Shown here piece after piece: positions 1-9,045 of a stretch of DNA of 64,000 bases (within the stretch, counting starts at the first letter, position 1; each line of letters begins with the position of its first letter). The translations under genes were made by a program, and so were the position numbers. Below the pieces are notes generated by a model, which worked only from the letters and a program-made list of their open reading frames with translations, did not search any database and was not told the DNA's origin. Origin of the DNA: Kitasatospora aureofaciens (lineage in GTDB: Bacteria; Actinomycetota; Actinomycetes; Streptomycetales; Streptomycetaceae); contig NZ_JAHTKP010000014.1 in NCBI RefSeq assembly GCF_019192735.1, positions 62,001-126,000 on the forward strand, read 5' to 3'.

Positions 1-517
1 TGTCCGCCCACTCCTTGGTGCCCGCGATGAACACCGGAAGGGCGTTCACGAAGGCGACCTTGGCGTCGATGGCGCACTGGGCGTAGAACTTGGCGGCCGC
101 CTCGGAGCCCACCGGCAGGTAGCAGACCAGGACGTCGACCTGCTTGTCCTTGAGGACCCGGACGACGTCGACCGGGGCCTCGTCGGACTCCTCGATGGTC
201 TCCAGGTAGTACTTGCCCAGGCCGTCGAGGGTGTGGCCACGCTGGACGGTCACGCCGGTCGGCGGCACGTCGCAGATCTTGATGGTGTTGTTCTCGCTGT
301 TGCCGATGGCGTCGGCCAGGTCGAAGCCGACCTTCTTGGCGTCGACGTCGAACGCGGCGACGAACTCCACGTCACGGACGTGGTACTCACCGAACTGGAC
401 GTGCATCAGCCCGGGGACCTTGCCGGCCGGGTCGGCGTCCTTGTAGTACTCGACACCCTGCACCAGCGACGCGGCGCAGTTGCCCACGCCCACGATGGCT
501 ACGCGAACCGAACCCAT
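1..517 (-). CDS. ino1: myo-inositol-3-phosphate synthase (5' part, cut by window edge)
   Basis: NAD-dependent cyclisation of glucose 6-phosphate to inositol 3-phosphate, the first step to inositol lipids and mycothiol in actinomycetes. The first 172 codons are present; the 3' end lies outside the window. The N-terminus [20 protein letters not shown] carries the GxGxxA-type Rossmann loop typical of the family. It continues with the conserved segments [20 protein letters not shown] and [11 protein letters not shown]. The ATG at 517-515 follows a GGGAGC-like ribosome site. It lies downstream of, and in the same direction as, the PadR gene, 126 bp apart, so the regulator may control it. Family assignment is from recognised motifs. 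Confidence 0.93.
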   Translation of the reverse strand, partial: MGSVRVAIVGVGNCAASLVQGVEYYKDADPAGKVPGLMHVQFGEYHVRDVEFVAAFDVDAKKVGFDLADAIGNSENNTIKICDVPPTGVTVQRGHTLDGLGKYYLETIEESDEAPVDVVRVLKDKQVDVLVCYLPVGSEAAAKFYAQCAIDAKVAFVNALPVFIAGTKEWAD

Positions 518-643
518 TCCGGTTGCTCCCTGTGATCTCATGAGGACCGCCGAGGTCGGCGGCACTCGTCCTGCTTCTTCGATGACTGCTTGTACGGGCG
601 CGAGGCGCCCACTCCTGCCGCGTGGCACAGGGCTGACGCGGTG

Positions 644-1345
644 TCAGCGCTCCTGGGCGGAGCGCCCCGGGCGGTCGTACGGTGGCCCGGGCGGGTCCAC
701 GGACCCGTCCTCCTGGCCACGGCCGTCCGAAGTCTTGGGGGGTACGGCGGTGGTGTTCCCGCCGGTGGCGGGCCCGGTCCGGCCGGTGCGGTTGGCCCGC
801 TCGGTCTCGATCAGCTCGTTGAGCCACCGGACCTCGCGCTCCACCGACTCCAGTCCGTGCCGCTGCAGCTCGACGGTGTAGTCGTCGAACCGCTCGCGGG
901 CCCGGGCCAGCGAGTTGCGCATCCGCTCCAGGCGCTCCTCCAGCCGGCTGCGGCGCCCTTCCAGGACCCGCATCCGCACTGCCCGGTCGGTCTGGCCGAA
1001 GAACGCGAAGTGGACGCCGAAGTGCTCGTCCTCCCAGGCGTCGGGGCCGGAGTCGGCGAGCAGTTCCTCGAAGCGCTGCTTGCCCTCCGGGGAGAGCCGG
1101 TAGACGATCTTGGACCGCTTGCCGTTGAGCGCGGTGGCCGGGACGTACTCGACGTCCGGGTTGTCCTCGACCAGGAAACCCTGGGCGACCAGGCTCTTCA
1201 GACAGGGGTAGAGCGTTCCGTAGGAGAAGGCACGGAACGAACCGAGCAGCACGTTGAGCCGCTTGCGCAGCTCGTACCCGTGCATCGGGGCGTCATGGAG
1301 CAGGCCGAGAACGGCGAACTCCAGCACTCCTGAGCGCCTGCCCAA
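644..1345 (-). CDS. PadR-family transcriptional regulator
   Basis: DNA-binding repressor of 233 residues. The N-terminal winged helix (about residues 5-80, with LEFAVLGLLHDAPMHGYELR and FSYGTLYPCLKSLV) is a textbook PadR domain. A C-terminal coiled-coil dimerisation helix follows (RRSRLEERLERMRNSLAR), then a Gly/Pro-rich tail. The start is taken at TTG 1345-1343 because AGGAGG lies 9 bases upstream and homologues begin at LGRRSGVLEF. The open frame continues further upstream without a good ribosome site. Tandem palindromes 60-85 bp upstream look like an autoregulatory operator. In Streptomyces this gene sits between ino1 and a class A PBP, as here. The effector is unknown. Confidence 0.9.
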   Translation of the reverse strand: MGRRSGVLEFAVLGLLHDAPMHGYELRKRLNVLLGSFRAFSYGTLYPCLKSLVAQGFLVEDNPDVEYVPATALNGKRSKIVYRLSPEGKQRFEELLADSGPDAWEDEHFGVHFAFFGQTDRAVRMRVLEGRRSRLEERLERMRNSLARARERFDDYTVELQRHGLESVEREVRWLNELIETERANRTGRTGPATGGNTTAVPPKTSDGRGQEDGSVDPPGPPYDRPGRSAQER

Positions 1346-1698
1346 TGCTGTCGTCCTCCTTCCCTTCGACCGGTGTCCGGCCGCCGTGTCCGGCGGTATG
1401 CCGCTTCGATGTATCGGCTCGATATATCGAGAACAGTAAACCTGGCCCTCGAAAGGGGCAAGGGGGGCACGCGTGAATGTGATCACAAGCCGACGCGCGG
1501 GGATGGTTGGCAACGGGCGTGTAATGATCTGTCGCCGTTTTGCGGTTATTGGCAGCTGATGCCCGATTAGTTGTGATTCTCGGCTGCGTACGCTGTCGCG
1601 TGTGCACGAGGACCACCTCCGGGGTTAGGGCGGTTGGCGGGCATCGAACGTGAACCCTGCCTTCAGGCTGGAACCGCCTGGCGAGGAGTGGCTGCAAC
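1346..1698. other. Divergent intergenic region padR / PBP
   Basis: This 353-bp gap has no convincing gene. Besides the PadR palindromes it should hold the PBP promoter. A weak HrdB-like candidate is TTGGCA near 1550 with TGTGAT 17 bp further on. The stretch 1470-1590 is less GC-rich than its surroundings. A ribosome site GAGGAGTGG precedes the PBP ATG. Confidence 0.45.
1406..1430. promoter_or_regulatory. Tandem palindromes, probable PadR operator
   Basis: A perfect 12-bp palindrome TCGATATATCGA (1419-1430) is preceded, 13 bp away, by the near copy TCGATGTATCGG (1406-1417). Both lie about 60-85 bp upstream of the padR start, where the promoter should be. PadR proteins often bind AT-rich dyads containing ATAT cores and repress themselves, so an autoregulatory operator is inferred. 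Confidence 0.6.
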
Positions 1699-4323
1699 AT
1701 GAGCGAACGACGGCGAAGGTCGCCCAACCCGGGCGGTGACGGGCAGCAGCCCCCGGGAGGCGGAGGCCGTCGGGGCGAACCCGGTCGCGACGAGCTGAGC
1801 TCGGAGGGAATGGGCCGCCGGCGGCCCTCGGGCCTGCGGGAGACCGCTCAGCAACCCCGGATGACCCGTGCCGAGATGCGCAAGGCCGGGCAGAAGGGCG
1901 GCGACGGTGGTCGGCGCGGTGCCGCTGCGGCGGCGGCCTCCGGCCCCGGCAAGAAGCGCTTCATCGACTACCCCCGGTGGGGCAAGACCGGCGTCCGGCG
2001 CTGGCTGCCGTCCTGGAAGCAGTGGCTGAGCGCCTTCCTGCTGTTCTTCGCCACCGGCGTGGGCCTCGTGTTCTACCTCTACCAGACCACGACGGTCCCG
2101 CAGCTCAAGGACCTGGTGAAGGACCAGAACACCATCTACTACTGGGCCGACGGTTCGGAGATGACCCGCAAGGGCGAGACCAACCGTCAGATCGTCGAGC
2201 TCAACGACATCAGCCCCACCCTGCAGAACGCCGTGATCTCGGCGGAGAACGAGACCTTCCGCACCGACAGCGGCATCGACCCCAAGGGCATGCTGCGCGC
2301 CGTCTACAACATGGCGAAGGGCGGCCAGACCCAGGGTGCCTCGACGATCACTCAGCAGTACGTGAAGAACGCCTACCTGAGCCAGGAGCAGACCCTGAGC
2401 CGCAAGCTCCGGGAGTTCTTCATCACGCTGAAGCTCAATCAGCAGAAGAGCAAGGACGACATCCTCAAGGGCTACCTCAACACCAGCTGGTTCGGCCGCG
2501 GTGCGAACGGCGCCCAGGCCGCCGCCCAGGCGTACTACGGCGTCGACGCCAAGGACCTCAACCTCTGCCAGAGCGCCATGCTGGCCGGTCTGCTGAAGGG
2601 CGCGACGTACTTCGACCCCACGAACCCGGCCAACAAGCCGCGGGCCGAGGACCGGTGGAAGTGGATCCTCGACCGGATGGTGATCACCCACAACGCCACC
2701 CCCGAGGAGCGCGCCAAGTGCACCACGTTCCCGGACCCGATCGCGTCGAAGACCTCCAGCAACATGAACGGTGAGGTCAGCTACCTGGTCGACACCGTCA
2801 ACAAGTACATCGTGACCAAGGACCCCTCGATCACCCCGCAGCTGATCGACAAGGGCGGTCTGAAGGTCTACACCACCTTCGAGAAGGACAAGGTCGACGC
2901 CCTGAAGAAGGCCGTCGACGGCGTCAAGGCCGAGACGCTCGACCCGCAGAAGCGCCCCGACAACGACAAGTTCATCCAGTTCGGCTCAGCCAGCATCCGC
3001 CCCGGCGACGGCGCGATCGTCGCCCTCTACGGCGGTGACGGTGTGGAGAACGGCCACTTCGACAACAACGCCGATGCGAGCGGTGTCCAGGTCGGTTCCA
3101 CCTTCAAGCCCTTCGTGCTGGCCACCGCGATGCAGGTCGGCGTGCAGACCGCCAAGGGCGACGACGGCAAGCCGAAGCGGATCAGCGCCGACAGCCGCTA
3201 CCTCGCCGACGACATGTCCCAGATCCGCAAGCCGGACGGCTCCCTGGTGATCGGCGACGACGGCAAGCCCTACCGCCAGAAGAACGAGGACGCCGGCAAG
3301 CGCGGCTACGTCTCGCTGCGGCAGGCCATGCAGTGGTCGTACAACGTGCCGTTCGTCCAGCTCAACCAGGACGTCGGCGGCCAGAACGTGGCCGACATCG
3401 CCGTGCAGATGGGCATCCGCAAGGACAGCCTGACCGACCCGAAGACCCCGACCTTCCCGCTCGGCACTTCGACCATCAGCCCGATCCGCATGGCCACCGC
3501 CTACGGGACGCTCGCCGCCAGCGGCAAGGAGGCCGACCCGTACTCGGTCACCAAGGTCGAGGTGAACGGCGTGGAGCGGCCCGGCTTCAAGAAGCCCGAC
3601 TTCAAGCAGGCGCTGGAGCCGGCCGTCGCGGACAACGTCACCGACGTGCTGGTCAACGTGGCGAAGAACGGCACCGGTTCGAAGAGCACCGCCCTCGGCC
3701 GCCCGGTGGCCGGGAAGACCGGTACCACCGACGAGAACAAGTCGGCCTGGTGGGTCGGCTACACCCCGCAGCTGGTCACCAGCGTCGGGATGTGGCGCGA
3801 GGACCCGTCCAACCACGTGCGGCTCTCGCTCAACGGCACCGGCGGCAACAAGTCCGTCCACGGTGGTGACATCCCGACCGAGGTCTTCACCCGGTACATG
3901 AAGGACGCGTTGGCGAACGAGAAGAAGATGGACTTCCCGTCGCCGACCCCGATCGGCAGCGAGGTGGACTCCTCGGGCGCCCCGGTGTCGCCGACCGCCA
4001 CCGCCACGCAGACCATGATCGAGACCCCGTCGGCCCCGGCCACGCAGCCGTCGAACGGCGGCAACCAGCCCCAGCCGGGCGGCGGCAACCAGCCGCAGCC
4101 GCCGGTGCCCACCCAGGGCGGCTGCGTCCCGGGCGTCGACTGCCCAGCCCCGCAGCCGAGCCAGCCGACGAAGACCCGCCCCGGTCCGACGAGCAGCTGC
4201 GTGGTGCTCCTGTGCCCGTCACCGCAGCCCACAACGCAGCCGACGGACACCACCGCGCCGAGCAAGCCCGGCAAGCCGACGCCGTCGAGTACCTCGACGG
4301 GCGGCGCCCAGAGCGCGGGGTAG
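1699..4323 (+). CDS. Class A penicillin-binding protein (transglycosylase/transpeptidase)
   Basis: Bifunctional peptidoglycan synthase of 874 residues that polymerises lipid II and cross-links stem peptides outside the membrane. A basic, Gly-rich cytoplasmic tail (1-105) precedes one membrane helix (about 108-128, FLLFFATGVGLVFYLYQ). The GT51 transglycosylase domain spans about 150-340 and includes GASTITQQYVKN. The transpeptidase shows all three signature motifs: S467-TF-K470, S547-YN and KTGT at 673-676. A long Pro/Gln/Thr-rich tail follows (about 750-874). The usual GT51 motif 1 (EDxxFxxHxG) reads ENETFRTDSG, keeping the catalytic Glu but replacing Asp and His. It is transcribed divergently from padR. 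Confidence 0.94.
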   Translation: MSERRRRSPNPGGDGQQPPGGGGRRGEPGRDELSSEGMGRRRPSGLRETAQQPRMTRAEMRKAGQKGGDGGRRGAAAAAASGPGKKRFIDYPRWGKTGVRRWLPSWKQWLSAFLLFFATGVGLVFYLYQTTTVPQLKDLVKDQNTIYYWADGSEMTRKGETNRQIVELNDISPTLQNAVISAENETFRTDSGIDPKGMLRAVYNMAKGGQTQGASTITQQYVKNAYLSQEQTLSRKLREFFITLKLNQQKSKDDILKGYLNTSWFGRGANGAQAAAQAYYGVDAKDLNLCQSAMLAGLLKGATYFDPTNPANKPRAEDRWKWILDRMVITHNATPEERAKCTTFPDPIASKTSSNMNGEVSYLVDTVNKYIVTKDPSITPQLIDKGGLKVYTTFEKDKVDALKKAVDGVKAETLDPQKRPDNDKFIQFGSASIRPGDGAIVALYGGDGVENGHFDNNADASGVQVGSTFKPFVLATAMQVGVQTAKGDDGKPKRISADSRYLADDMSQIRKPDGSLVIGDDGKPYRQKNEDAGKRGYVSLRQAMQWSYNVPFVQLNQDVGGQNVADIAVQMGIRKDSLTDPKTPTFPLGTSTISPIRMATAYGTLAASGKEADPYSVTKVEVNGVERPGFKKPDFKQALEPAVADNVTDVLVNVAKNGTGSKSTALGRPVAGKTGTTDENKSAWWVGYTPQLVTSVGMWREDPSNHVRLSLNGTGGNKSVHGGDIPTEVFTRYMKDALANEKKMDFPSPTPIGSEVDSSGAPVSPTATATQTMIETPSAPATQPSNGGNQPQPGGGNQPQPPVPTQGGCVPGVDCPAPQPSQPTKTRPGPTSSCVVLLCPSPQPTTQPTDTTAPSKPGKPTPSSTSTGGAQSAG

Positions 4324-4379
4324 GTGCCCTGACCCTGGTGCCCTGACCGAGGCCGGACACCGGCCCGGGCAACGACAGG

Positions 4380-4421
4380 AACGGCGGTGGCGGTCCTCCG
4401 CGGAGGCCCCCCACCGCCGTT
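4380..4421 (+). terminator. Hairpin terminator after the PBP gene
   Basis: An 11-bp stem (AACGGCGGTGG paired with CCACCGCCGTT) encloses a nested CCTCCGCGGAGG palindrome. It lies 57 bp after the PBP stop and is followed by TTCG. It fits a factor-independent terminator of the GC-rich actinobacterial type. Confidence 0.7.
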
Positions 4422-4504
4422 TCGTCATGTTTCGCCGCCGCCCGCGCAGGCCCGTTGCGGGGGCCTCCTCGTCCTGCCGGGTCGGGTGCGGCAGGATGTC
4501 CGGC

Positions 4505-6082
4505 ATGACGTCGAGCGCTCCTGACGAATCCGCCGGCCTGACCGGGCCCAGCGACGCCGTCGGGCCGGCCCCGGCGCCCGTCGCCACGGCCGGCCCGCCG
4601 GTCAACACCGTGGTGGTCCCGGCCGACGAGGACGCGGTGGCGGCGGCCGGCAGCGAGGTGTTCGGCGGCCCGCCCGGCCGCCGGGCGCTGCTGGGCGTCT
4701 CCTGGTGGATCCCGGCGCGCTTCCTGGCGCTCGCGGTCATCGTGGTCTCGGTGCTCGGCATGGTGCAGAAGGCGCCCTGCTACGAGCAGGCCTGGTTCCA
4801 GCCGGGGTCGCCGCAGTACATCCACGCCTGCTACAGCGACATCCCGCACCTGTTCTCCGGCCGCGGCTTCTCGGCCGGGCTGCACCCGTACGTGGACCGC
4901 ATCCCGGGCAGCTCGGGGGACCTCCAGTACCTCGAATACCCGGTGCTGACCGGCCTGTTCATGCAGATCGCGGCCTGGCTGACGCCCGGCGGCGGCAGCC
5001 AGCAGGACCAGGAGCAGTGGTTCTGGGCGATCAACGCGGGCCTGCTGATGGCCTGCGCGGTGGTCGCCGTGGTGGCCCTCTCCCGCACCCACCGGCGCCG
5101 CCCGTGGGACGCCCTGCTGTTCGCGCTCGCGCCCACCCTGCTGCTGAACGCCACGGTCAACTGGGACCTGCTCGCGGTTGCGCTCGCCGCCGTCGCGATG
5201 GCCTGGTGGGCCGGCTCCCGCCCGGTCTGGGCCGGCGTCTTCATCGGCCTGGCCACCGCCGCCAAGCTCTACCCGCTGCTGCTGATCGGCCCGCTGCTGG
5301 TGCTGTGCTGGCGGGCCGGCAAGTGGCGCGAGTTCCGCGCGATGCTGGGCGGCGCGGTCGGCGCCTGGCTGCTGGTCAACCTGCCGATCATGATCGCCGA
5401 CTGGCAGGGCTGGGCGACCTTCTACGTCTTCAGCAACCACCGCACCGAGGACTACGGCTCGTTCTGGCTGATCCTGATGCAGAACCGCGGGGTCGGGCTG
5501 GAGTACCTCAACGCCTACGTCGCGGCGCTGATGGTGCTGGGCTGCGTGGCCATAACGTGGCTGGGCCTCTCGGCGCCCCGCCGCCCGCGGTTCGCGCAGC
5601 TGGCCTTCCTGGTGGTCGCCCTGTTCGTGCTGGTCAACAAGGTGTACTCGCCGCAGTACGCGCTCTGGCTGCTGCCGCTCGCGGTGCTGGCCCGGCCGCG
5701 CTGGCGGGACTTCCTGATCTGGCAGGCCTGCGAGGTGCTGTACACCCTGGGCATCTGGTCCCACCTGGGCTTCGTCACCGGGTCCAAGCAGCACGGGATC
5801 GGCGAGGCCTGGTACCACTTCGCGATCGTGCTGCACCTGCTCGGCACGCTCTACCTGGTCGGCCTGGTGGTCCGTGACCTCCTGCTGCCGGACCGTGACC
5901 CGGTGCGCTGGGACGGCAGTGACGACCCGTCCGGCGGGGTGCTCGACCGGGCCCCCGACGTGTTCGTGGTCGGCACCGCCCGGCGGCTGCGCGAGGAGGA
6001 GAGCTACGCCGCCTACGCGCCGGCCGGCCCCGAGCAGTGGCTGAACGAGCCCGAACTGCCGGAGCCGGCCGAGAAGGCGTGA
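4505..6082 (+). CDS. GT87-family (DUF2029) membrane glycosyltransferase
   Basis: Multi-spanning membrane protein of 525 residues resembling the polyprenol-phosphate-mannose-using GT87 family, which adds sugars to envelope glycans on the outer face of the membrane. There are about ten hydrophobic helices. Conserved GT-C features are an early periplasmic acidic/aromatic loop and the segment GLATAAKLYPLLLIGPLL. The central helix pair FLVVALFVLVNKVYSPQYAL is typical of DUF2029. The ATG at 4505 is preferred because AGGA lies 8 bases upstream; ATG 4496 is an alternative. The donor lipid could come from the polyprenol-phosphate-mannose synthase encoded at 17.9 kb. The acceptor is unknown. Confidence 0.82.
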   Translation: MTSSAPDESAGLTGPSDAVGPAPAPVATAGPPVNTVVVPADEDAVAAAGSEVFGGPPGRRALLGVSWWIPARFLALAVIVVSVLGMVQKAPCYEQAWFQPGSPQYIHACYSDIPHLFSGRGFSAGLHPYVDRIPGSSGDLQYLEYPVLTGLFMQIAAWLTPGGGSQQDQEQWFWAINAGLLMACAVVAVVALSRTHRRRPWDALLFALAPTLLLNATVNWDLLAVALAAVAMAWWAGSRPVWAGVFIGLATAAKLYPLLLIGPLLVLCWRAGKWREFRAMLGGAVGAWLLVNLPIMIADWQGWATFYVFSNHRTEDYGSFWLILMQNRGVGLEYLNAYVAALMVLGCVAITWLGLSAPRRPRFAQLAFLVVALFVLVNKVYSPQYALWLLPLAVLARPRWRDFLIWQACEVLYTLGIWSHLGFVTGSKQHGIGEAWYHFAIVLHLLGTLYLVGLVVRDLLLPDRDPVRWDGSDDPSGGVLDRAPDVFVVGTARRLREEESYAAYAPAGPEQWLNEPELPEPAEKA

Positions 6083-6098
6083 CGGCCTGACGGTCGGG

Positions 6099-7133
6099 TC
6101 AGCGGTCCACCACGCGGTCGAAGTGCGTGGTGGTGTGCCGGACCTGGAGACCGAGCTCGTCGCCGATCGCCGGCGGCTTGGTCTCCCCGTCCAGGAACAG
6201 CAGCGAGACCTGCATGTGCGGGGGCTCGGCGAACCACAGCTGCTTGCCGGCCCAGTGGAACGGCGACTTGGTCTTGTTGACGGTCGCCAGGCCGGCCCGG
6301 GCGATGCCCTTGGCCCGCGAGGACATGCCCTGCACGTACTTGGGCGCCTCCAGGCCGATGCCGTGCGCGGTGCCGCCGGCGACCACCACGATGTGGCCGT
6401 CGGAGGGCGCCGGGTGCTGGCGGTAGCCGTAGCGGTCGCCCTTCTTCAGCGGGGTGACGTCCAGCACCGTCGCCCGGACCTCCAGCGCGCCGTGGTCGCC
6501 CAGCCAGAGCCGGGTGCCGATCCGGGCCCGGAAGACGGTGTCCGGGTAGCGCTGGGCCAGCTGCTCCATGCCGGCCGCGCCGAGGTGGCTGACGAACACG
6601 GTGTGCACCGGCACCCCGGCCGCCCGGGCGGTGTCCACCCAGTACGCCACCTCCTCGACCGGGCTGGAGCCGTCCGGCCGGTCCATCGGCAGGTGCAGCG
6701 CCAGGCCCTCGAAGGCGACGCCCTCGAGCTCGGCGGCCACCGTCCGCAGGTCGGCCGCGCTCACGCCGTGCCGGCGCATGGTGGTCATGCACTCCAGCAC
6801 CACCCGGGCGCCGTGCAGCGACCGCAGCGCGTCCACGCTCGCCACCGTCCGGATCACCCGGGCGTGCGGCAGTGGCAGCACCTCCTCGCCGACCCGGTAC
6901 GGGGTGAGCACCAGCAGCTCGCCGCCGTACCACTCGGCGACGTCGGCCGCCTCGTACGCGGTGCCGACGGCCAGCACCCCGGTGCCGAGCAGTGTCGCCT
7001 CCTCGGCCAGCCGGTGATTGCCCAGGCCGTAGCCGTTCCCCTTGGCGACGGGCACCAGGCCGGGGAACTCGGCGAGGACGGAGCGCTGGTGGGCGCGCCA
7101 GCGTTCGGTTTCGAGGTAGAGCGACAGCGTCAT
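6099..7133 (-). CDS. Alanine racemase-like fold-III PLP protein
   Basis: A 344-residue protein with the N-terminal TIM-barrel type PLP fold of alanine racemases. The probable PLP lysine is K31 in VPVAKGNGYGLG. A second segment, LHLPMDRPDGSSP, precedes a beta-rich C-terminal half. It starts 13 bp after the femX stop with a GAGGAGG ribosome site, so the two form an operon. That context suggests a role in peptidoglycan amino-acid supply. It is shorter and more divergent than the housekeeping Alr (about 370-390 residues), so substrate and even racemase activity are uncertain. Confidence 0.78.
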   Translation of the reverse strand: MTLSLYLETERWRAHQRSVLAEFPGLVPVAKGNGYGLGNHRLAEEATLLGTGVLAVGTAYEAADVAEWYGGELLVLTPYRVGEEVLPLPHARVIRTVASVDALRSLHGARVVLECMTTMRRHGVSAADLRTVAAELEGVAFEGLALHLPMDRPDGSSPVEEVAYWVDTARAAGVPVHTVFVSHLGAAGMEQLAQRYPDTVFRARIGTRLWLGDHGALEVRATVLDVTPLKKGDRYGYRQHPAPSDGHIVVVAGGTAHGIGLEAPKYVQGMSSRAKGIARAGLATVNKTKSPFHWAGKQLWFAEPPHMQVSLLFLDGETKPPAIGDELGLQVRHTTTHFDRVVDR

Positions 7134-7146
7134 CGGGTCAGCCTCC

Positions 7147-8265
7147 TCAGCGGCGGGACATGTAGAGGTCGAGGGCCTTGTGCAGCAGCTTGTTGAGCGG
7201 GAAGTCCCACTCGCCGAGGTACTCGGCCGCCTGACCGCCGGTGCCGACCTTGAACTGGATCAGGCCGAACAGGTGGTCGTTCTCGTCCAGGGTGTCACTG
7301 ATGCCGCGCAGGTCGTACACGCCGCCGCCGAGGGCGTAGGCGTCGCGCATCATCCGCCACTGGATCGCGTTCGACGGCTTGACCTCGCGCTTGTGGTTGG
7401 CCGAGGCGCCGTAGGAGTACCAGACGTGCTCGCCGACCACGAGCATCGTGGTCGAGGCCAGCGGCTCGCCGTCGTGGTAGGCGATGTAGAGCCGCATGCG
7501 GTTCGGGTCCTCGGCGTTGAGGGCGTTCCACATGCGCTGGAAGTAGGCCAGCGGGCGCGGGGTGAACTTGTCGCGCTCGGCGGTGACCAGGTAGAGCTGG
7601 TGGAAGATCGGCAGCTCGTCGTAGCCGCCCTGGACCACCTCGACGCCGCTCTTCTCGGCCTTCTTGATGTTACGGCGCCAGAGCTGGTTGAAGCCCTTCT
7701 GGATGTCGTCCAGCGAGCGGTTGGCCAGCGGCACCTGGTAGACGTAGCGGGGCTGGACGTCGCCGAAGCCGGCGCCGCCGTCCTCGCCCTGCAGCCAGCC
7801 CGCCTTGCGCAGCCGGTCGGCCACCTCGAAGGCGCGCGGCTCGTACCAGTCGGCCTCGATGTCGCGCAGGCGCTTGGCCTGCTTGGCGGCGATGGCCTCC
7901 TTGATGGTGGGGGCGTTCCAGCGGCGGATGACCACCGGCGGGCCCATCTTCACCGAGAAGGCGCCCTGCGACTTGAGGTGCGCCAGCATCGGGGAGAGCC
8001 AGCGGTCGAGGTCGCGGTCGAACCAGTCGATGACCGGGCCCTCGGGCAGGTAGGCCAGGTAGCGCTTGACCTTCGGCAGCTGCCGGTAGAGCACCAGGCC
8101 GGCGCCGACGAGCTGGTTGGCGTCGTCGAACCAGCCGATCGACTCCGAACGCCACTCGGCCTTCACGTCGCCCCAGGCCGGCACCTGCATGTGGCTGGCC
8201 GAGGCGCGGCTCCTGATGAAGGCGAGGTGCTCCTCGCGGGTGATCGTCCTCAGGCGCAGGCTCAT
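7147..8265 (-). CDS. femX: FemX-type peptidoglycan bridge aminoacyltransferase
   Basis: FemAB-family enzyme of 372 residues that uses aminoacyl-tRNA to add an amino acid, glycine in Streptomyces, to the LL-diaminopimelate of lipid II. Two GNAT-like domains are recognisable. Conserved stretches include SASHMQVPAWGDVKAEW near the N-terminus, QLWRRNIKKAEKSGVEV in the middle and GVYDLRGI near the end. The ATG at 8265 follows a GAGGAGC site. It is the first gene of a two-gene operon with the racemase-like gene. In S. coelicolor femX is essential unless vancomycin-resistance functions compensate (known for the family, not visible here). Confidence 0.9.
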   Translation of the reverse strand: MSLRLRTITREEHLAFIRSRASASHMQVPAWGDVKAEWRSESIGWFDDANQLVGAGLVLYRQLPKVKRYLAYLPEGPVIDWFDRDLDRWLSPMLAHLKSQGAFSVKMGPPVVIRRWNAPTIKEAIAAKQAKRLRDIEADWYEPRAFEVADRLRKAGWLQGEDGGAGFGDVQPRYVYQVPLANRSLDDIQKGFNQLWRRNIKKAEKSGVEVVQGGYDELPIFHQLYLVTAERDKFTPRPLAYFQRMWNALNAEDPNRMRLYIAYHDGEPLASTTMLVVGEHVWYSYGASANHKREVKPSNAIQWRMMRDAYALGGGVYDLRGISDTLDENDHLFGLIQFKVGTGGQAAEYLGEWDFPLNKLLHKALDLYMSRR

Positions 8266-8359
8266 GCTCGGTGCTCCTCGTTGGTCGGGCTGCAGTGGCC
8301 CCAGGTTCTCGGGGTGACCTTATCGTCCGGGGCACGGGCCCCCGCCGGTGCGGGCACGA

Positions 8360-8409
8360 CGGCGCCCCCGTGCGTACCTGTCTTCTCCAGATACGCGACG
8401 GGGGCGCCG
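8360..8409 (-). terminator. Terminator of the small membrane-protein gene
   Basis: A strong hairpin, CGGCGCCCCCGT paired with ACGGGGGCGCCG, extends by five more pairs (GCGTA/TACGC) across a one-base bulge, with a 15-base loop. It begins 20 bp downstream of the stop at 8430 and upstream of femX, so it insulates the two units. Confidence 0.7.
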
Positions 8410-8429
8410 AGGGTTCCTCGCGGGGAGTG

Positions 8430-8729
8430 TCAGCCCCAGAGGCCGCCGCGGGCGATGCCGAGGTAGAAGCCGACCGCGGAGGCGCCGAGCGTGATCATCA
8501 GGACGAAGCGCTCGGCGGTGGTGACCGAGACGAACATGCCCCAGAGCCCCGCGACGATGCCGAACAGGCCGGTCCACGAGGTCAGCAGGTGCAGGTTGTG
8601 GAAGAACGAGGTGGTGAAGGCGATCACGCCCAGCAGGGCGGTCAGCGCCACCAGGGTGTTCTCCCGCGGGTGCGGGTGGCCGTCGGTGTTGAGCGTGAGG
8701 GCGGGCATGCGGTGGACGGACTGGGCCAT
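8430..8729 (-). CDS. Small three-helix membrane protein
   Basis: A 99-residue protein of unknown function. A short N-terminal segment MAQSVHRMPALTLNTDGHPH is followed by three hydrophobic helices, including LVALTALLGVIAFTTSFF, LFGIVAGLWGMFVSVTT and a last one ending in FYLGIARGGLWG. The start at ATG 8729-8727 is fixed by AGGAGG seven bases upstream. A homologue sits at this position, between femX and rpsF, in other Streptomyces. Nothing in the sequence points to a ligand or catalytic role. Confidence 0.8.
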   Translation of the reverse strand: MAQSVHRMPALTLNTDGHPHPRENTLVALTALLGVIAFTTSFFHNLHLLTSWTGLFGIVAGLWGMFVSVTTAERFVLMITLGASAVGFYLGIARGGLWG

Positions 8730-8821
8730 GTGTCCCACCTCCTGGCGTGGAGACGAACGGGCAGGAATCCCGTTCCGTCCAGATTGCGGCGGTTGGACGG
8801 GTCTCACAACCCCTATGCGTT

Positions 8822-8850
8822 TTGTTCGGCCGTACGGGTGCGGGTAGGCT
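8822..8850 (+). promoter_or_regulatory. Probable HrdB promoter for rpsF-ssb-rpsR-rplI
   Basis: TTGTTC (8822-8827) and TAGGCT (8845-8850) are separated by 17 bp and match the major-sigma consensus well. They lie about 195 bp upstream of rpsF, inside the 316-bp gap 8730-9045, leaving a long leader in which no further gene is seen. Confidence 0.6.
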
Positions 8851-9045
8851 GTGCCGTCTGCACTGGTGTAGTTGTGCCCCCTTGCGCCCTCTTCGGGGCG
8901 ACTGCCCGTTCGGGTGAGTGGGGCCCGACTGTCGGACCCGGCCGCTACGGTGGGCCGGTGTCGTCACAGCTCCGGTGCCGACGCTGCACAACCCTCCTGC
9001 CACGGAGAGACCGTGGCCGCTGAGTCCAAAGGAGGTGGGTTACTC

